Shown in pieces: positions 5,891 through 17,354 of a DNA stretch of 31,907 bases. The notes under the pieces were generated by a model, which did not search any database, was not told where the DNA came from, and saw only the letters and a program-made list of their open reading frames with translations. Every line of letters begins with the position of its first letter. Within the stretch, counting starts at the first letter, position 1. The position numbers and the translations under genes are program-made. Origin of the DNA: UBA7396 sp034675265 (GTDB taxonomy: Bacteria; Patescibacteriota; Gracilibacteria; BD1-5; UBA6164); assembly GCA_034675265.1 (NCBI GenBank), contig JAUCDK010000014.1, positions 1 to 31,907 of the forward strand, in the 5' to 3' direction.

Positions 5891-8473
5891 ATGAACATCG
5901 AAAAATTTACCATAAATGCAAGTTCTAGAATTGCTGAAAGCCAAAACCTTGCAAATAATTTACACCATCCCGAAATTACAGATTTTCACTTACTTTACTC
6001 AATACTTGAATCAAGTGACAGTATTGTAAAAGAAATATTACTTGATTTATGAGTGGATCTTTTGATCTTAAAATCACTCGTGAAAAAAGAAATTGATACT
6101 CTTCCAAAAATTGAGGGACATTATGATTTAAGAATTTCTTATACACTAAACGATATCTTAAGAGAAGCTGAAAATATTGCCAAACAAAATAAAGATGAAT
6201 TTATTACTGAAGAACATCTTATTTTAGCTCTCTTAAAAGTATGAAGTGAAAAGATAAAAAATATTTTTGCTCCTCTGAGTATTAAATACGATGATGTTTT
6301 AAAAACAATTGAAAAAATGAGAAATGGAGAAAAAGTAACTTCAAATGACTCTGAAAATAAACTCAATGCCTTAAAAAAATATGGAATTGACTTAGTAGAA
6401 CAAGCCAGAAATTGAAAAATTGATCCAGTTATTGGAAGAGAAGAAGAAATCAGAAGAACTATTCAAATACTCTCTCGTAGGACAAAAAATAATCCTGTCC
6501 TTGTTTGAGATCCTTGAGTAGGAAAAACTGCGATTATTGAATGAATTGCCAAAAAAATAGTTGAAAAAGAAGTTCCTGAAAATTTACTTGGAAAAAGAAT
6601 TATTACTCTTGATATGGGAGCTCTTTTAGCCGGAGCAAAATATAGATGAGAATTTGAAGAAAGACTCAAAGCAGTAATCAAAGAAGTAGAAAAATCAAAC
6701 GGAAATATTATCTTATTTATTGATGAAATCCATACTATTGTTGGAGCTGGAAATCAGGAATGACAAGCTGATGCAGGAAATTTACTCAAACCAAGTTTAG
6801 CGAGATGAGCTTTGCATTTAATAGGTGCAACAACCATAAATGAATACAGAAAATATATTGAAAAAGATTCTGCTCTTGAGAGAAGATTTGCTCAAGTATT
6901 TGTAGATGAGCCAAATCGCGAAGATGCTTTGAGTATTCTCAGAGGAATAAAAGATAAATATGAAGCTCATCATGGTATAAAAATCACTGATGGGGCTATT
7001 GTGTCTGCTGTAGATTTAAGTATAAAATATATTACTGATAGAAAACTTCCTGATAAAGCGATTGATTTGATTGATGAAGCATTATCAAGTGTAAAACTCA
7101 AAACTATTTCAAAACCAGTAGAACTTGATATTTTAGAGAAAAAAATAAGAAATTTAGAAATAGAATTGGAAGCAAAGAAAGTTGAATGAGAAAAAGTTGA
7201 AAATCTTGAAAAATTATCAAAAGAAATCGCTTCAAAAAAAGAAGAATACAGAGCATTAGAGAATGGTTGGAAAAAAGAAAAAGATTTGATAACTAATACC
7301 AAAGATATTAGAGAAAAAATTGAAAATCTTAAAATAAAAGCGAAAAACTTTGAAAGAGAAGCAAATTATGGAGAAGTTGCAAAAATAAATTATTCTGAAA
7401 TCCCTGCTTTAGAAAAAAACATTGCTGAAATTGATAGAAAACTTGAAGAAATAAAAATTTCTTGAAAATCATATTTAAAAGATAAAGTAACTGTGGAAGA
7501 CATTGCTGAAATCATTTCAAAATGGACTTCTATTCCTATATCAAAACTGATTCAAAGTGAAAAGGATAAACTTTTGCATTTAGAAGAATATTTAAAAAAA
7601 TCTGTTGTTTGACAAGACAAAGCTATTATATCAGTTGCAAATGCGATTAAAAGAGCAAAAGCAGGTTTAAATGATGAACATAAACCTCTTGGAAGTTTCT
7701 TATTTTTATGACCAACTGGAGTGGGAAAAACAGAAACTGCAAAAGCCTTGGCATTAAATTTATTTGATAGTAAAGATGCTTTTATTAGAATCGATATGAG
7801 TGAATATATGGAAAAATTTTCAGTTCAAAGGCTTATTGGTGCTCCTCCTGGATATGTATGATATGAAGAATGAGGACAACTCACTGAAGCTGTGAGAAGA
7901 AAACCATATAGCGTTATACTTTTTGATGAAATTGAAAAAGCTCATCCAGATGTATTTAATGTGCTTTTGCAAGTTTTGGATGACGGAAGATTGACTGACT
8001 CAAAAGGAAGAACAGTGAACTTTAAAAATACTATTATTATTTTAACAAGTAATATTGGAGGTAAAAAAATTGCTCATTTAATAGAAGAAAAAAAATCAAA
8101 TGAAGAAATAAATACAGAAATAATGAATGAGTTAAAATTACATTTTAGACCTGAGTTTTTAAATAGAATAGATGATATAGTTGTATATAATCCTATCTCC
8201 CATGATATGATTTTACAAATTGTTGACATTTTGCTTACCGATGTGAAAAAAACTTTAGAGAAGAAAAATATTCAAGTAGATTTTTCAAAAGAACTCAAAG
8301 AATATCTTATAAAAGTTTGATATGATAGTGAATTCTGAGCAAGACCAATGAAAAGAGCTATTACCAATATTATATTAAATGAACTTTCAAATTTTATCTT
8401 AAAAGATGAGCTCAAAGAGTGAGAAAATGTAATTTTGAGTATTGAAAATGAGAAATTGGTTTTGAAAAAATAA
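5891..8473 (+). CDS. clpB: ClpB-type AAA+ disaggregase
   Basis: 860 residues, the normal ClpB length. It is a hexameric ATP-driven unfoldase that rescues aggregated proteins with DnaK. Domains: Clp N-terminal repeats 1-145; AAA1 with Walker A GDPGVGKTA near 207, Walker B ILFIDEIHT near 275 and pore loop KYRGEFEERLK; a coiled-coil middle domain from about 395 to 520, long enough for ClpB rather than ClpC; AAA2 with Walker A GPTGVGKTE near 607, Walker B VILFDEIEKAHP near 676, pore loop GYVGYEEGGQL and sensor region RPEFLNRIDD near 754. The first glycine of each Walker A and three pore-loop glycines are TGA, which makes this gene the clearest proof of UGA=Gly here. A CIRCE-like operator precedes it, implying heat-shock control. 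Confidence 0.97.
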
Positions 8474-8513
8474 AATTTTCTTATAATAATTAAAAATATT
8501 TATAATAAAATGT

Positions 8514-9128
8514 ATGACCAGCAAAGAAGTAAAAACACTCAATTTTGAAGTATATAATTCAAAAACAAAAGAACTGATAAAAAAATTTGATGCTCTTTGA
8601 GCAAGAGTTTTTGATATTGATACTGCTTTCAAATTATATGGAAAAAGCAAAGATATACATACCTTAGAGATAGGATGTTTTTCTGGAAGAGAATATTCTT
8701 ACATCAGACAATTTACAAAAAACTATACTGGAATAGATATTTCGCAAGATGCTATTTCATATGCAAAAAAGAGCTTTCCTGATGGAGAATTTATTGTTTG
8801 AGATATAGAAGAATATAAATTTGAGAAAAAATTTGATATTATCTTTGCTTTTGCTTCTTTAATACACTCAGACAAAGAAACAACTCAAAAATTATTTGAA
8901 AAATTTTATAATATTCTTTCAACAAAATGAATAGTATATGTTTCTTTAAAAGCGAGTGAAAAATATACAGAAATAGAAAAAACAGATGAATTTTGAACAA
9001 GAATTTATTATCACTATCATATAAATGAATACAAAGCATTCGCATGAAAAAATTTTGAAATTATATATGAAGATTCTCAATTTTTTAATCATCAAGAATG
9101 GTTTACTCTTTGCTTTAAAAAAATATAA
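8514..9128 (+). CDS. Class I SAM-dependent methyltransferase
   Basis: 204 residues. Motif I is HTLEIGCFSGREYSYI at about 45-60 (glycine-rich SAM loop), followed by the acidic end of strand 2, GIDIS at about 72-76, and motif IV-like FDIIFAFASLIHSDK at about 105-119. The fold is that of small Methyltransf_11/25 enzymes; the substrate cannot be read from the sequence. It begins 40 nt after clpB without its own obvious promoter and ends at a terminator shared with the convergent gene. Confidence 0.85.
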
Positions 9129-9131
9129 TAA

Positions 9132-9167
9132 AAAATAAGAATTATCAAATGATAATTCTTATTTTTT
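9132..9167. terminator. Bidirectional terminator between convergent genes
   Basis: 13-bp stem AATAAGAATTATC / GATAATTCTTATT with A and T runs on either side, serving the methyltransferase and the minus-strand gene that ends at 9169. Confidence 0.85.
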
Positions 9168-9168
9168 A

Positions 9169-10215
9169 TTATAAAATTCATGCTACTGTTTGTGATACAT
9201 ACTTAATAGTAGGAACTGCCTTTTCTCAAGCATTTTCTATTCTTGGAACTCTTGGATATTGATTTTGACTTTCTAAAAATAATTTACATGGTCTATTTCC
9301 AAGAAGTTGAAAACCGTCTGGAATTCACTTTATTCTTCTTACATCTCTATATTCAATAGTATTATTTGCTGTATCAAAATAAACAAAAGCATTCATTTCA
9401 CTTCTTTTTCATTTATCCTCCACAGAAAGTTTTCTCATATCTCAATCAAGTCAATCTAGAGGCTTATTATCCCAGTCATAGGTCATATATCTATCATTTT
9501 CTACAATATTTCTTAAAATAGTTCATAATTCTTCATATTTTATTCCTGGAAAATTTCTTTCAAAAGCTTCTATAAAATGGAGATCATTTTCATTTTCTCT
9601 TGAAAGATTATATTTATTTTCTAACCATGATGACACTGATTCTTTTGTATACTCCCATCCTTGAGGATTTTCAGAAGGAATACAAAGAGTATATTCTCAT
9701 TTACTATTTTTTCATAAAAATGGTCATTCTTCAAAATGCTCTCTCTCAACTTCCTCTTTTAAGTCATATCAAGTATTTCTTCCAGCTGTAGTAGTTCTTT
9801 GTAAACTATCAGCTGCTCATCAATCTCTCAAAGTAGTTATTAAATGTGGTTTTCAAGTATTTCATTCAATATATTCTATCACTCCATTTGAAAGTAAAAT
9901 TGGTGTTTCAACTTTTACTTCTCATCAAACCAATACTTTTATTTGTCATTTTCTTAAAGATCATAAATCTACTATAACAATATCTCAAGCCTTATCTAAT
10001 CATTGAATATTTTGAAGTTGATTTGGATATATGGTCATTACATCATCTATAAGTTCTAATTCCATTTTTCACTCTCCATCTTGTTTTAAATCATAAACTC
10101 AATAAATGATATCTGGATTTAATTGTAATAATAATTCTCTTTGTGCCTCCAAAGTGAATTCTTCTCTACTTTCTGTTAATTTTTCTATACTTTCTAAAGA
10201 GTTTAGGTTACTCAT
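9169..10215 (-). CDS. Uncharacterised protein, possible Nudix-like domain
   Basis: 348 residues, open across about 35 TGA codons, so clearly a code-25 gene. I do not recognise the whole protein. The middle (about 110-160) reads HLITTLRDGAADSLQRTT, then TAGRN, DLKEEVEREHFEEGPF; the REHFEEG stretch resembles a Nudix box (REUXEEXGU) with one residue missing, and the preceding RTTTAGR resembles the usual PAGR approach to that box. No signal peptide or membrane segment. Acidic N-terminus rich in Glu and Leu. The C-terminus ends GFQLLGNRPCKLF. It stands alone, convergent with the methyltransferase and divergent from def. Confidence 0.72.
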
Positions 10216-10341
10216 AATAAATATATTTTTAAATAATAAAATAATACTTCTACATTATACTATATAATAGAAAAATATACAAATATTTTGAAAAAATAAA
10301 AAAAAACCTATAATGAGAGTAACTATTATTAAAAATATATT

Positions 10342-10812
10342 ATGCTAAAAATTGAAACTGGAAAACAAAATGAGATTCTCAGAACTGTGAGTGAAGCTCT
10401 TAAACCAAATGAATACAACACCTACATCAAACTAGGAAAAGAAATGATAAAATATATTAAAAACCCTAAAAATGGTTGAGTATGATTAGCTGCTCCTCAA
10501 GTTGGATATAATAAAAGACTTATAGTAGTAAGCTTACTCAAAAACCGGGATGATGAAAATTTTTCAACTATTATGATGATCAACCCAAATATTTTAGAAC
10601 ATTCTACCGAATGTGAAATTGAAGGAGAATGATGTTTATCAGTTCCTTGAGAAAAGTGAGAAGTAGAAAGATTTCTAAAAATAAAATTATCATATATTGA
10701 TGAAAATAAAAAAGAAAAAATTATCATTCTTTCTGGAGTATCTGCTCGTATTGTACAGCATGAAATTGATCATTTAAATGGAGTTCTCTTTACAGACAAA
10801 ATAAAAAAATAA
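10342..10812 (+). CDS. def: Peptide deformylase
   Basis: Removes the formyl group from N-terminal methionine of new proteins. 156 residues. All three family motifs are present: GVGLAAPQVG at about 45-54, EGCLSVPG at about 95-103 with the metal-binding cysteine, and QHEIDHLNG at about 138-146 with the two metal-binding histidines and catalytic glutamate. Two of the glycines in motifs 1 and 2 are TGA. It is a single gene with AT-rich upstream DNA and a terminator shared with secY. Confidence 0.96.
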
Positions 10813-10837
10813 ATCGTATTATACGATTTATTTTTTT
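10803..10837. terminator. Bidirectional terminator between def and secY
   Basis: Stem AAATAAATCGTAT / ATACGATTTATTT, followed by a T run on the plus strand and preceded by an A run. Confidence 0.85.
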
Positions 10838-10858
10838 ATTTTGTTTTTTGAAAGATTC

Positions 10859-12127
10859 TTATCTATATTTTGAATAATCATACATTTTCATTTCACTATC
10901 AACTTTTCTAATAATATCAAGAATAACTGATACTATAATGATAAGTCAAGCTCCTGAAATAATAAAATCAACTGTTTGCCCCATAACTTTCCCCATAACA
11001 TATGGAAGAACTGCTATTAATGCTAAGAATGATCATCCAAATAAATTTAAACGAGCAGAAACTTTTGTTAAATACTCAGCCGTATCATTTCCTGGTCTGA
11101 TTCCTGGAATATAACCACCTCTTTTTTGAATATTTTCAGCAATATTATCAGTATTAAATGTAATTGAAATATAGAAAAATGAAAATGCAACTACAAGTAC
11201 AAAGTAAATAGCAATAAATATCCAGCTAGGGTTTTGCATTGAGAAATGACTCAACATATATTCTCCTAATTTTTTAGCTGTTTCTCAGCTTTGAGTTGAT
11301 AAAATTTGTCCTAAAATTGAAGGAAATGTAACAATAGAAACTGCAAAAATGATAGGTACCATTCATGCTTGATTTACTCTAATTGGAAAATATGATTTTT
11401 CATCTCTTCCAGTTCTTGAATAAATTACAGGAATTCTTCTATTTCATTCCGTAAATTTAATTATAACATAAATAATAACTAATGTAGCAACTAGTAATCC
11501 AGCAAATAAAGCATATGCTCCAGCATTTAAATGCCCCATAATTACATTTGGAACTCCTGATAATACTCAAGCTGTAATGATTATACTAATACCATTTCCA
11601 ATTCCATATTCAGTCATAACTTCTCATAACCATAAAAGGAATATAGTTCAAGCAGTAACAATTAACATACTCATAAGTACAAGTGAAGTATCAGATGTAT
11701 CAATAATTGATCATCAAGCTAACGAATTAAGAAGAATAATCATACCATAACTTTGTACAAAAGCTAAAGGAAGACTTAACCATCTTGTCCATTTATTAAT
11801 TGTTTTTTGTCCTTGTTCTCCTTCTTTTTGTAAATCCCCAACTTTAGGAACGATTACTCAAAGAAGTTGAATAATAATCATTGCATTAATATATGGTGAT
11901 AACCCCATTAATATAATAGAAAAATGTTCTAATCATCCTCACATTAAAGCACTAAAAAATGCAAGTCATGATTGTTGTTCCATAACTGCTTTTAATCCTT
12001 CATTATTTACTCCAGGTACTGGAATAACTGATAAAAATTTATAAACCAAAACTAAAAGTAATACGGCAATTATCTTTTTTCTTAAACTTTCCGTACCAAA
12101 TATAGATTTCATATGATTTAGAATCAT
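10859..12127 (-). CDS. secY: Preprotein translocase channel subunit SecY
   Basis: Central pore of the Sec translocon in the cytoplasmic membrane; exports the pilins and surface proteins of this window. 422 residues with about ten hydrophobic helices. FLSVIPVPGV at about 25-34, the plug/TM2 region ALMGGGLEHFSIILMGLSPYINA at about 52-74 and the late KRGGYIPGIRPG (about 328-339) are SecY signatures. The start may instead be the second Met at 12112 (MKSIFGTESLRKK), five codons on. It is separated from the ribosomal operon where it usually lives. Convergent with def. Confidence 0.96.
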
Positions 12128-12193
12128 AACGTATATATTAAAAAGTAAAAAATCGTGTCAATTATAATAAAAATTCAAAAAAGTAAAGCTTAT

Positions 12194-12832
12194 TTAAGCA
12201 TTTTCTTGTTTTTTTTCATCAAGAGGTTCTTTTTTTTCTACAATCACTTCTTTTTTCTCCTCAGTATATGCAAGTATTTCTTCTACTTTATTTTCTTGAT
12301 TTTTTCAACAGTATGGACAAACATGCCAGTCTGGTTTTATTTCTTTTCCACATCATGTACAATCCTTTTTTAATGGATTACTACAATTTGGACAAAACTT
12401 ATAATCCGATTGAATTTCAAAAAGACATTTTATACAGGTTTGTTTTTTGATATCTAACTTTACTGGTTCAACTATTTTTTCCTCTTCAAATTCAGATAAA
12501 TCTAGTTCTTCCTCTATAGAAGCTTCTTCATAATATTTTTCAAATAATGTTTTGCTTGGTCTAATCAACAAATATACCACTATTCCAAGTGGAGTTCATA
12601 AAAGAACTGTAAAAATAGAAAATATTTGATATAAAATATTATTCGTTCTATTAATAATATCCTTTGTTACCCAAATAACTATTGCTATCCAGACAATAAA
12701 AAAATAAATTACCACTAATTTTAAAAAACTTTCAAAAGTTAATAAAGAAATCATCCCTGATAAAAATCAAATATAATCAAAAGCAAGTATTGCTTCTAAG
12801 ATTTTATTTACATAAGCTAAAAAATTTTCCAT
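12194..12832 (-). CDS. Membrane protein with C-terminal double zinc ribbon
   Basis: 212 residues. Two or three hydrophobic helices in the first 100 residues (FDYIGFLSGMISLLTF, VVIYFFIVWIAIVIWV, FTVLLGTPLGIVVYLL), an acidic linker, then two zinc ribbons: CIKCLFEIQSDYKFCPNC and CTGCGKEIKPDWHVCPYC, each with CxxC…CxxC ligands. The tail is charged. The layout resembles CPR membrane proteins annotated only as zinc-ribbon domain proteins. The ribbons may bind nucleic acid or protein on the cytosolic side. Lies between secY and trmD on the same strand. Confidence 0.82.
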
Positions 12833-12847
12833 ATTTTACATTATATT

Positions 12848-13501
12848 TTAAGATATATTATTTTTTTTCCATTCATCGATTTTTTTGTGATTTCCACTCA
12901 CAAGGACATCAGGAACCCTTTTTCACATAAATTCTTGAGGTTTAGTATATACAGGATACTCTTTTTGTCTATTTAATTTTAGAGAAAAACTTTCTTCTAA
13001 ATACGATTCTTCATTTCCAAGTACTCATGGAATTTGTCTTACTAAAGAATCTATAAAAACCATACTTGCAATCTCTCAGCTTGTCAGAACATATTCTCAA
13101 ATACTAATTCTATAATCCACATATATATCTATAATTCTTTGATCAATTCCTTCATAATGCCCACATATTATAATAAATTCATCTTCTAAAAGTGACATAT
13201 ATTTTTCTGTTTTTTCCTGAGTAAGTATTTCTCATGATGGTGACATATAGATAACTTTTATTTTTTTTCCTATAGTAGAAAAAATACTTTCTATTGCTTT
13301 AGATAATGGTTCTGGAGATAAAACTTGCCCATGCATTCCATATGCTTTATCATCAACTCTTCCAGTTGGAACTTGAGAAAAATTATTGAGTTTATAAAAC
13401 ATTATTTCAAGATATCAATCCTCTTTTGCTCTTTTCATAATACTGCTGGAAAAATATGATTCAAAACTCTCTGGGAAAATAGTTATTATATGAATTTTCA
13501 T
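12848..13501 (-). CDS. trmD: tRNA (guanine-37-N1)-methyltransferase
   Basis: Adds a methyl group to G37 next to the anticodon, preventing frameshifts. 217 residues. SPOUT-knot motifs are visible: VDDKAYGMHGQVL near 50-62, VIYMSPSGE near 85, FIIICGHYEGIDQRII near 108-123 and RISIGEYVLTSGEIAS near 130-145. ISIGEYVL with a TGA glycine is the SAM-binding knot. Unlike in many bacteria it is not next to rimM or rplS. Ends close to the zinc-ribbon gene, same strand. Confidence 0.95.
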
Positions 13502-13603
13502 GTATAAATTGTAGTAAAATAATTTGAAAATATGATATTTTTTTTTCATACAAAATCAAATGAAATTATTGAAAGAAAATGAAATAAAAATTGAAATAAA
13601 AAT

Positions 13604-13631
13604 TTGACATTATAAAAAAAATAGCTATAAA
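13604..13631 (+). promoter_or_regulatory. Promoter of acquired transporter gene
   Basis: TTGACA at 13604-13609 and TATAAA at 13626-13631 with 16 bp between. Confidence 0.6.
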
Positions 13632-13667
13632 AATATTCTCTTTTTTCCTAACTATATCATGCTTTTG

Positions 13668-13674
13668 AAAGGAG
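13668..13674 (+). promoter_or_regulatory. Strong Shine-Dalgarno site
   Basis: AAAGGAG, six bases before the ATG at 13681. The other genes here have AT-rich leaders without a clear SD site, so this is unusual and fits a foreign origin. Confidence 0.75.
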
Positions 13675-13680
13675 CAAGTC

Positions 13681-14862
13681 ATGAAAGATTTCAAAAAAGA
13701 GAGTTTTCTCTCTACTGAGCAAATTATCATCGGGTTCCTTCTGGGTGTTTTTATGACCTTTTGGGCAGGAAAAGCCCTCATTGAAGGAGTATCTCTGACT
13801 GGTAGCCCAGTGATGGAAACTTTGATTGTGGCTGTGTATCTGACGATGCTCTTAGCATATGCTCAGGTCAAAATACCAGTTTTTTTTACTGAAAGACCTC
13901 GTGTATCGACATTCATTTTGATTGTCTTTTGTGGACACATTTCCCTGTTCTTTGATAGTTTCGCTGTTGTGTTGCTCTTATCTACAGGGATTGTTTTCTT
14001 GCCAATACAAGGTGAAAAAAACACCTTCAACCAATTCGTTGTAAAAACGTTTTGTGCATTTGCAGCTTTAACAGTTGGAGGAGGATTTTACTTGGGCGAA
14101 TTGTGGGGGCTTCCATGGTTTATTAGCAATGGGCTGAATAATCCTATTGCTGGCTTCCCGATTCTTCTTGTTCTGACACCTTACTGCATTTTTCTAGGGA
14201 TTTTGGCAGCCATCTTCACTCCTGTGAGGATGGAAAAAGTTACGTTTACCAAACAACAAACGAAAGGGATTATTGAATTTACCATTGGTTTGCTGCTGAT
14301 TGTGATAACCCATTCTGCATTTTTATGCATTGGGATACTCTTGATTTATGCAGCGCTTTCGCGTAAAACCATGTTCTTGATTGAGATGTTTGTTCATGAA
14401 CTGAAAGATGGAGCACTGAATGCAATAGGATTGATTTTGATAGCTTGCGTTATTATTAACGCAGGGCTGGTGCAGTACATCCAACCTCATCTTGATGGCG
14501 TTGGGCTGTTTATCGCAGCAGCAATATCCTCACCCTTTGCAGGAGCTATCGCAGCACCTGTCAACAACCTCCATGATTTTTATGTAGGCTTGTCGATGCT
14601 GATGGTTGGCGCACCAATGTTTGTGTTTTCGAGCTTGGTCGCCATCGTGGTATTTAAAAACCATATCTTGTATAAGGATATACCTCGTCCAATCGTTAAA
14701 ATCTGCAATACGGTTGGTTTGAAACAGGAAGGAGTAAACGAAGCCATTTTGTACAGCATAATTATTTTTCCCCTCAATAGCGTTCTTGCTTTGTTGCTTT
14801 ACGCGGCAAACACATCAGGTTTGATTGTGTATGTCGCTGAGGCAATCGGAGTAAAAATGTAA
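13681..14862 (+). CDS. Polytopic membrane transporter, putative Na+/H+ antiporter-like, horizontally acquired
   Basis: 393 residues with about ten hydrophobic helices in two similar halves. Helix-break segments GHISLFFDSFAVVLL near 83-97 and IAAPVNNLHDFYVGLSMLMVGAP near 284-306 sit where inverted-repeat ion transporters place substrate residues. It is possibly related to the 'putative Na+/H+ antiporter' families; I cannot name the family with certainty. The gene differs sharply from its neighbours: no glycine is encoded by TGA, GGG and GGC codons are common, base composition is much more balanced, and it has a real Shine-Dalgarno site. It ends in TAA, so it reads correctly in a UGA=Gly host. 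A GC-containing terminator follows, suggesting that the whole gene unit was transferred. The next gene is an NhaP-type antiporter, so both may act in cation or pH balance (inference). Confidence 0.85.
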   Translation: MKDFKKESFLSTEQIIIGFLLGVFMTFWAGKALIEGVSLTGSPVMETLIVAVYLTMLLAYAQVKIPVFFTERPRVSTFILIVFCGHISLFFDSFAVVLLLSTGIVFLPIQGEKNTFNQFVVKTFCAFAALTVGGGFYLGELWGLPWFISNGLNNPIAGFPILLVLTPYCIFLGILAAIFTPVRMEKVTFTKQQTKGIIEFTIGLLLIVITHSAFLCIGILLIYAALSRKTMFLIEMFVHELKDGALNAIGLILIACVIINAGLVQYIQPHLDGVGLFIAAAISSPFAGAIAAPVNNLHDFYVGLSMLMVGAPMFVFSSLVAIVVFKNHILYKDIPRPIVKICNTVGLKQEGVNEAILYSIIIFPLNSVLALLLYAANTSGLIVYVAEAIGVKM

Positions 14863-14877
14863 TTCGGGGGCTTGACT

Positions 14878-14914
14878 ATAGGGACTTGTAAAAACTACAA
14901 TCCCTATTTTTTTT
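14878..14914 (+). terminator. Terminator after acquired transporter
   Basis: Stem ATAGGGA…TGTA / TACA…TCCCTAT with an eight-base or longer T run. Confidence 0.85.
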
Positions 14915-14923
14915 ATAAAATAT

Positions 14924-15111
14924 TTGACACAAAAATAAAAAATATATAATTCAAAGGTTTCTTTTTAAAATTACCTTTTAGTATTTTAATATAAAATAAA
15001 AATGTCTCGTTTTTGTCACATGATATTATACGAACCTCCCCCTGCATATTGATAAATTTGCAATATTTTTGCATATCTGAATTCAATAATTTATTTTATA
15101 TTTAATTACAT
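14924..15111 (+). promoter_or_regulatory. Upstream region of the NhaP-type antiporter
   Basis: TTGACA at 14924-14929 and TATAAT at 14945-14950 (15-bp spacer) are a likely promoter. An AAAGGT / ACCTTT hairpin follows at about 14954-14979. A GC-richer stretch at 15029-15050 (ACGAACCTCCCCCTGCA) stands out and has no assigned role; a 17-codon frame from 15002 crosses it. Confidence 0.45.
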
Positions 15112-17253
15112 ATGGATGTTACTTTTTTAAGCTCAAGCTTATCACTATTTTTTTTACTTACAGTTTCGGTTTTTACTTACCTTTTATCTAAAAAGATAAA
15201 TTTTCCTTATACAGTATTATTATTAATTGTATGACTTTTATTAATACCTCTTTCTAAAGTAGAATTTTTCTCTTTTATTAATCATTTTGAACTAACACCT
15301 GATGTGTTATTTTATGTTTTTTTACCAATACTCATATTTGAATCGGCTTATAATATGAATTATAGACAAGTTATAAAAAACTGGAAGTCTATAAGTAGTT
15401 TAGCGATTATCGGTCTTGTAATTTCAGCTTTTACTATAGGTTGACTTATGTACTTTGTTTTCCCATTATTAGGATTTCAAATTCCATTTTTAGTATGTTT
15501 ATTATTTTGAAGTCTTATTTCTGCAACAGATCCAGTAGCTGTACTTTCTATATTTAAAAGTATTTGAGCTCCTAGAAGACTTACTTTAATTTTTGAAGGA
15601 GAAAGTTTATTTAATGATGGAACTGCTCTTGCTTTATTTTTAGTAATACTTTGAGTTATTTTAAGTTGAGAAATAGGTGCATCAACATATATTGAATGAT
15701 TTGGTTCTTTTATGTCGATGATGATTGGTTGAATATTATTCTGAAGTTTTACTTGAGTATTATTTTCAAAAATAATCTGAAAAATTAAAAATAATGAAAT
15801 GGTTGAAATTAGTTTAACGATGATTTTAGCACATTTAACTTTTATACTTTCTGAAGTGATTTCTCATCATGTAAGTATTTTGGGATTTGATTTAAAAATT
15901 TCTTGAGTAATTGCAACTTCTATTGCATGAATTATTATTTGAAATTATGGTAGATATAAAATATCTCCAAAAGTTGAAGCTCATATGAACCAATTTTGGG
16001 AATTTTTCGCATTTTTATGTAACTCATTAGTATTTATACTTATGTGACTTATTCTTTCTCATATAAATGTAAATTTCTGAATGTTTATTGTTCCTATCTT
16101 AGTAACTATTATTATTGTTATTATAGCAAGAGCATTAAGTATTTATATTCCTATTTGAGCTTTAAATGCTTTCAAATTAGAAGAACATATTCCTGCTTCT
16201 TGGCAACACCTTCTTTCTTGGGGAAGTTTAAGATGAGCGTTAGCATTAATGATGGTGCTTATGGTTCCTTGAGTTGGAGATGCTAATTATGCACAAGTTC
16301 TTGCTTTTCAACAATCAGTTGGATGGAATTTTGGTTTTGATATAAGAGAATTTCTAATCGTTATTACTATTTGAAGTATTATGTTTACTCTTTTCATCAA
16401 AGCAACTACTATTGGTTATATGATGAGAAGATTATGAGCAACTCAACTTCATGATTTAGAAAAATTTGAACAACAAGAATGAAAAATTTTGGCATACTTA
16501 AAAATGCTTGAAAAATTGGATAGTCTCTATCAAAAAAAATATCTTACTATTAGTGAAGTAGATAATCTAAAAAAGAAATACGAAAAAGAATTAAAAAATT
16601 CTGTTGAAAATTTAAAACAACTTATTAAATCTCAAGGAAAAGATAATGGAAAAGAATTAATTAGAAGAGCGCTTTCTCTTCATGCTCTTGGAATTGAAAA
16701 ACAATATTTAAAAGATTTATTTTCATATAATGAAATTGAAGAAAAAAACTTTAAATATATTTTAAATAAAATCAACAGACAAATTGAAAGACTTGAATGA
16801 GGAAAACCTCAATTAAAAGATATTGCTGATGAAAAAGTAACATTAGATTTTTTCCAAAAATTAGTAGCATTTTTCTGAAATCAAAAAAATAATTTTATTG
16901 ATAATTATGTTATCAATAGAACAAAAGCTATTATTACAAGAAAAGTAATTAAAGAATTGAAAATACTTTCTGAAATTAATTTTGGTTTTGAAAAAGAAAT
17001 GTTTGATGAAATTATTGAACTCTACAAAAAATTTAATATTCTTGCAAATGAGAAAAAAGATACTATTTTTCATGAACATCAAAATGAAATTTCAGTAGTG
17101 GAATGAAAACTAGCAGATAAATCTCTTTTAAAACAAGAAGAAAATGTTATTAATGATTTATATTGTAAAGAAATTATTACTCCAAAACTTTATGTTACTT
17201 TTATGGATGAAATTGAAAAAGAAATCCTAAAAGATGTAAAATCTATTGGATAA
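15112..17253 (+). CDS. NhaP/CPA1-type Na+/H+ antiporter with long cytosolic tail
   Basis: 713 residues. The first about 440 form 12-13 membrane helices of the CPA1 antiporter fold; LISATDPVAVLSIF near 145-158 carries the transport aspartate motif, EGESLFNDGTALALF near 168-182 and SWGSLRGALALMM near 368-380 are the other family blocks. It exchanges Na+ or K+ for H+ across the cytoplasmic membrane. The remaining about 270 residues are charged, helical and cytosolic (LEKLDSLYQKKYLT…), probably regulatory as in SOS1/NhaP-long proteins. More than 30 glycines are TGA, in contrast to the preceding transporter. Monocistronic, with its own promoter and terminator. Confidence 0.93.
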
Positions 17254-17254
17254 T

Positions 17255-17284
17255 AAAAAAACCTGAATATTCAGGTTTTTTTAT
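17255..17284 (+). terminator. Terminator after NhaP-type antiporter
   Basis: Stem AAAAACCTGA / TCAGGTTTTT with loop ATAT and T run. An identical hairpin recurs at 19463-19493. Confidence 0.88.
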
Positions 17285-17354
17285 TACAAAAGTTTGCAAA
17301 AAGTATTATATGTAGTAATATTGTATTGTTTATATATTCTAATAGCATCTATAT

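Noticed and set aside
5891..8473. Possibility that UGA means tryptophan (code 4)
   Set aside because: TGA falls at invariant glycines such as the Walker A loops and pore loops, and TGG remains in use for tryptophan.
15002..15055. 17-codon frame crossing a GC-richer patch upstream of the NhaP-type antiporter
   Set aside because: Too short, with no start signal or recognisable motif; only noted as an unexplained patch.
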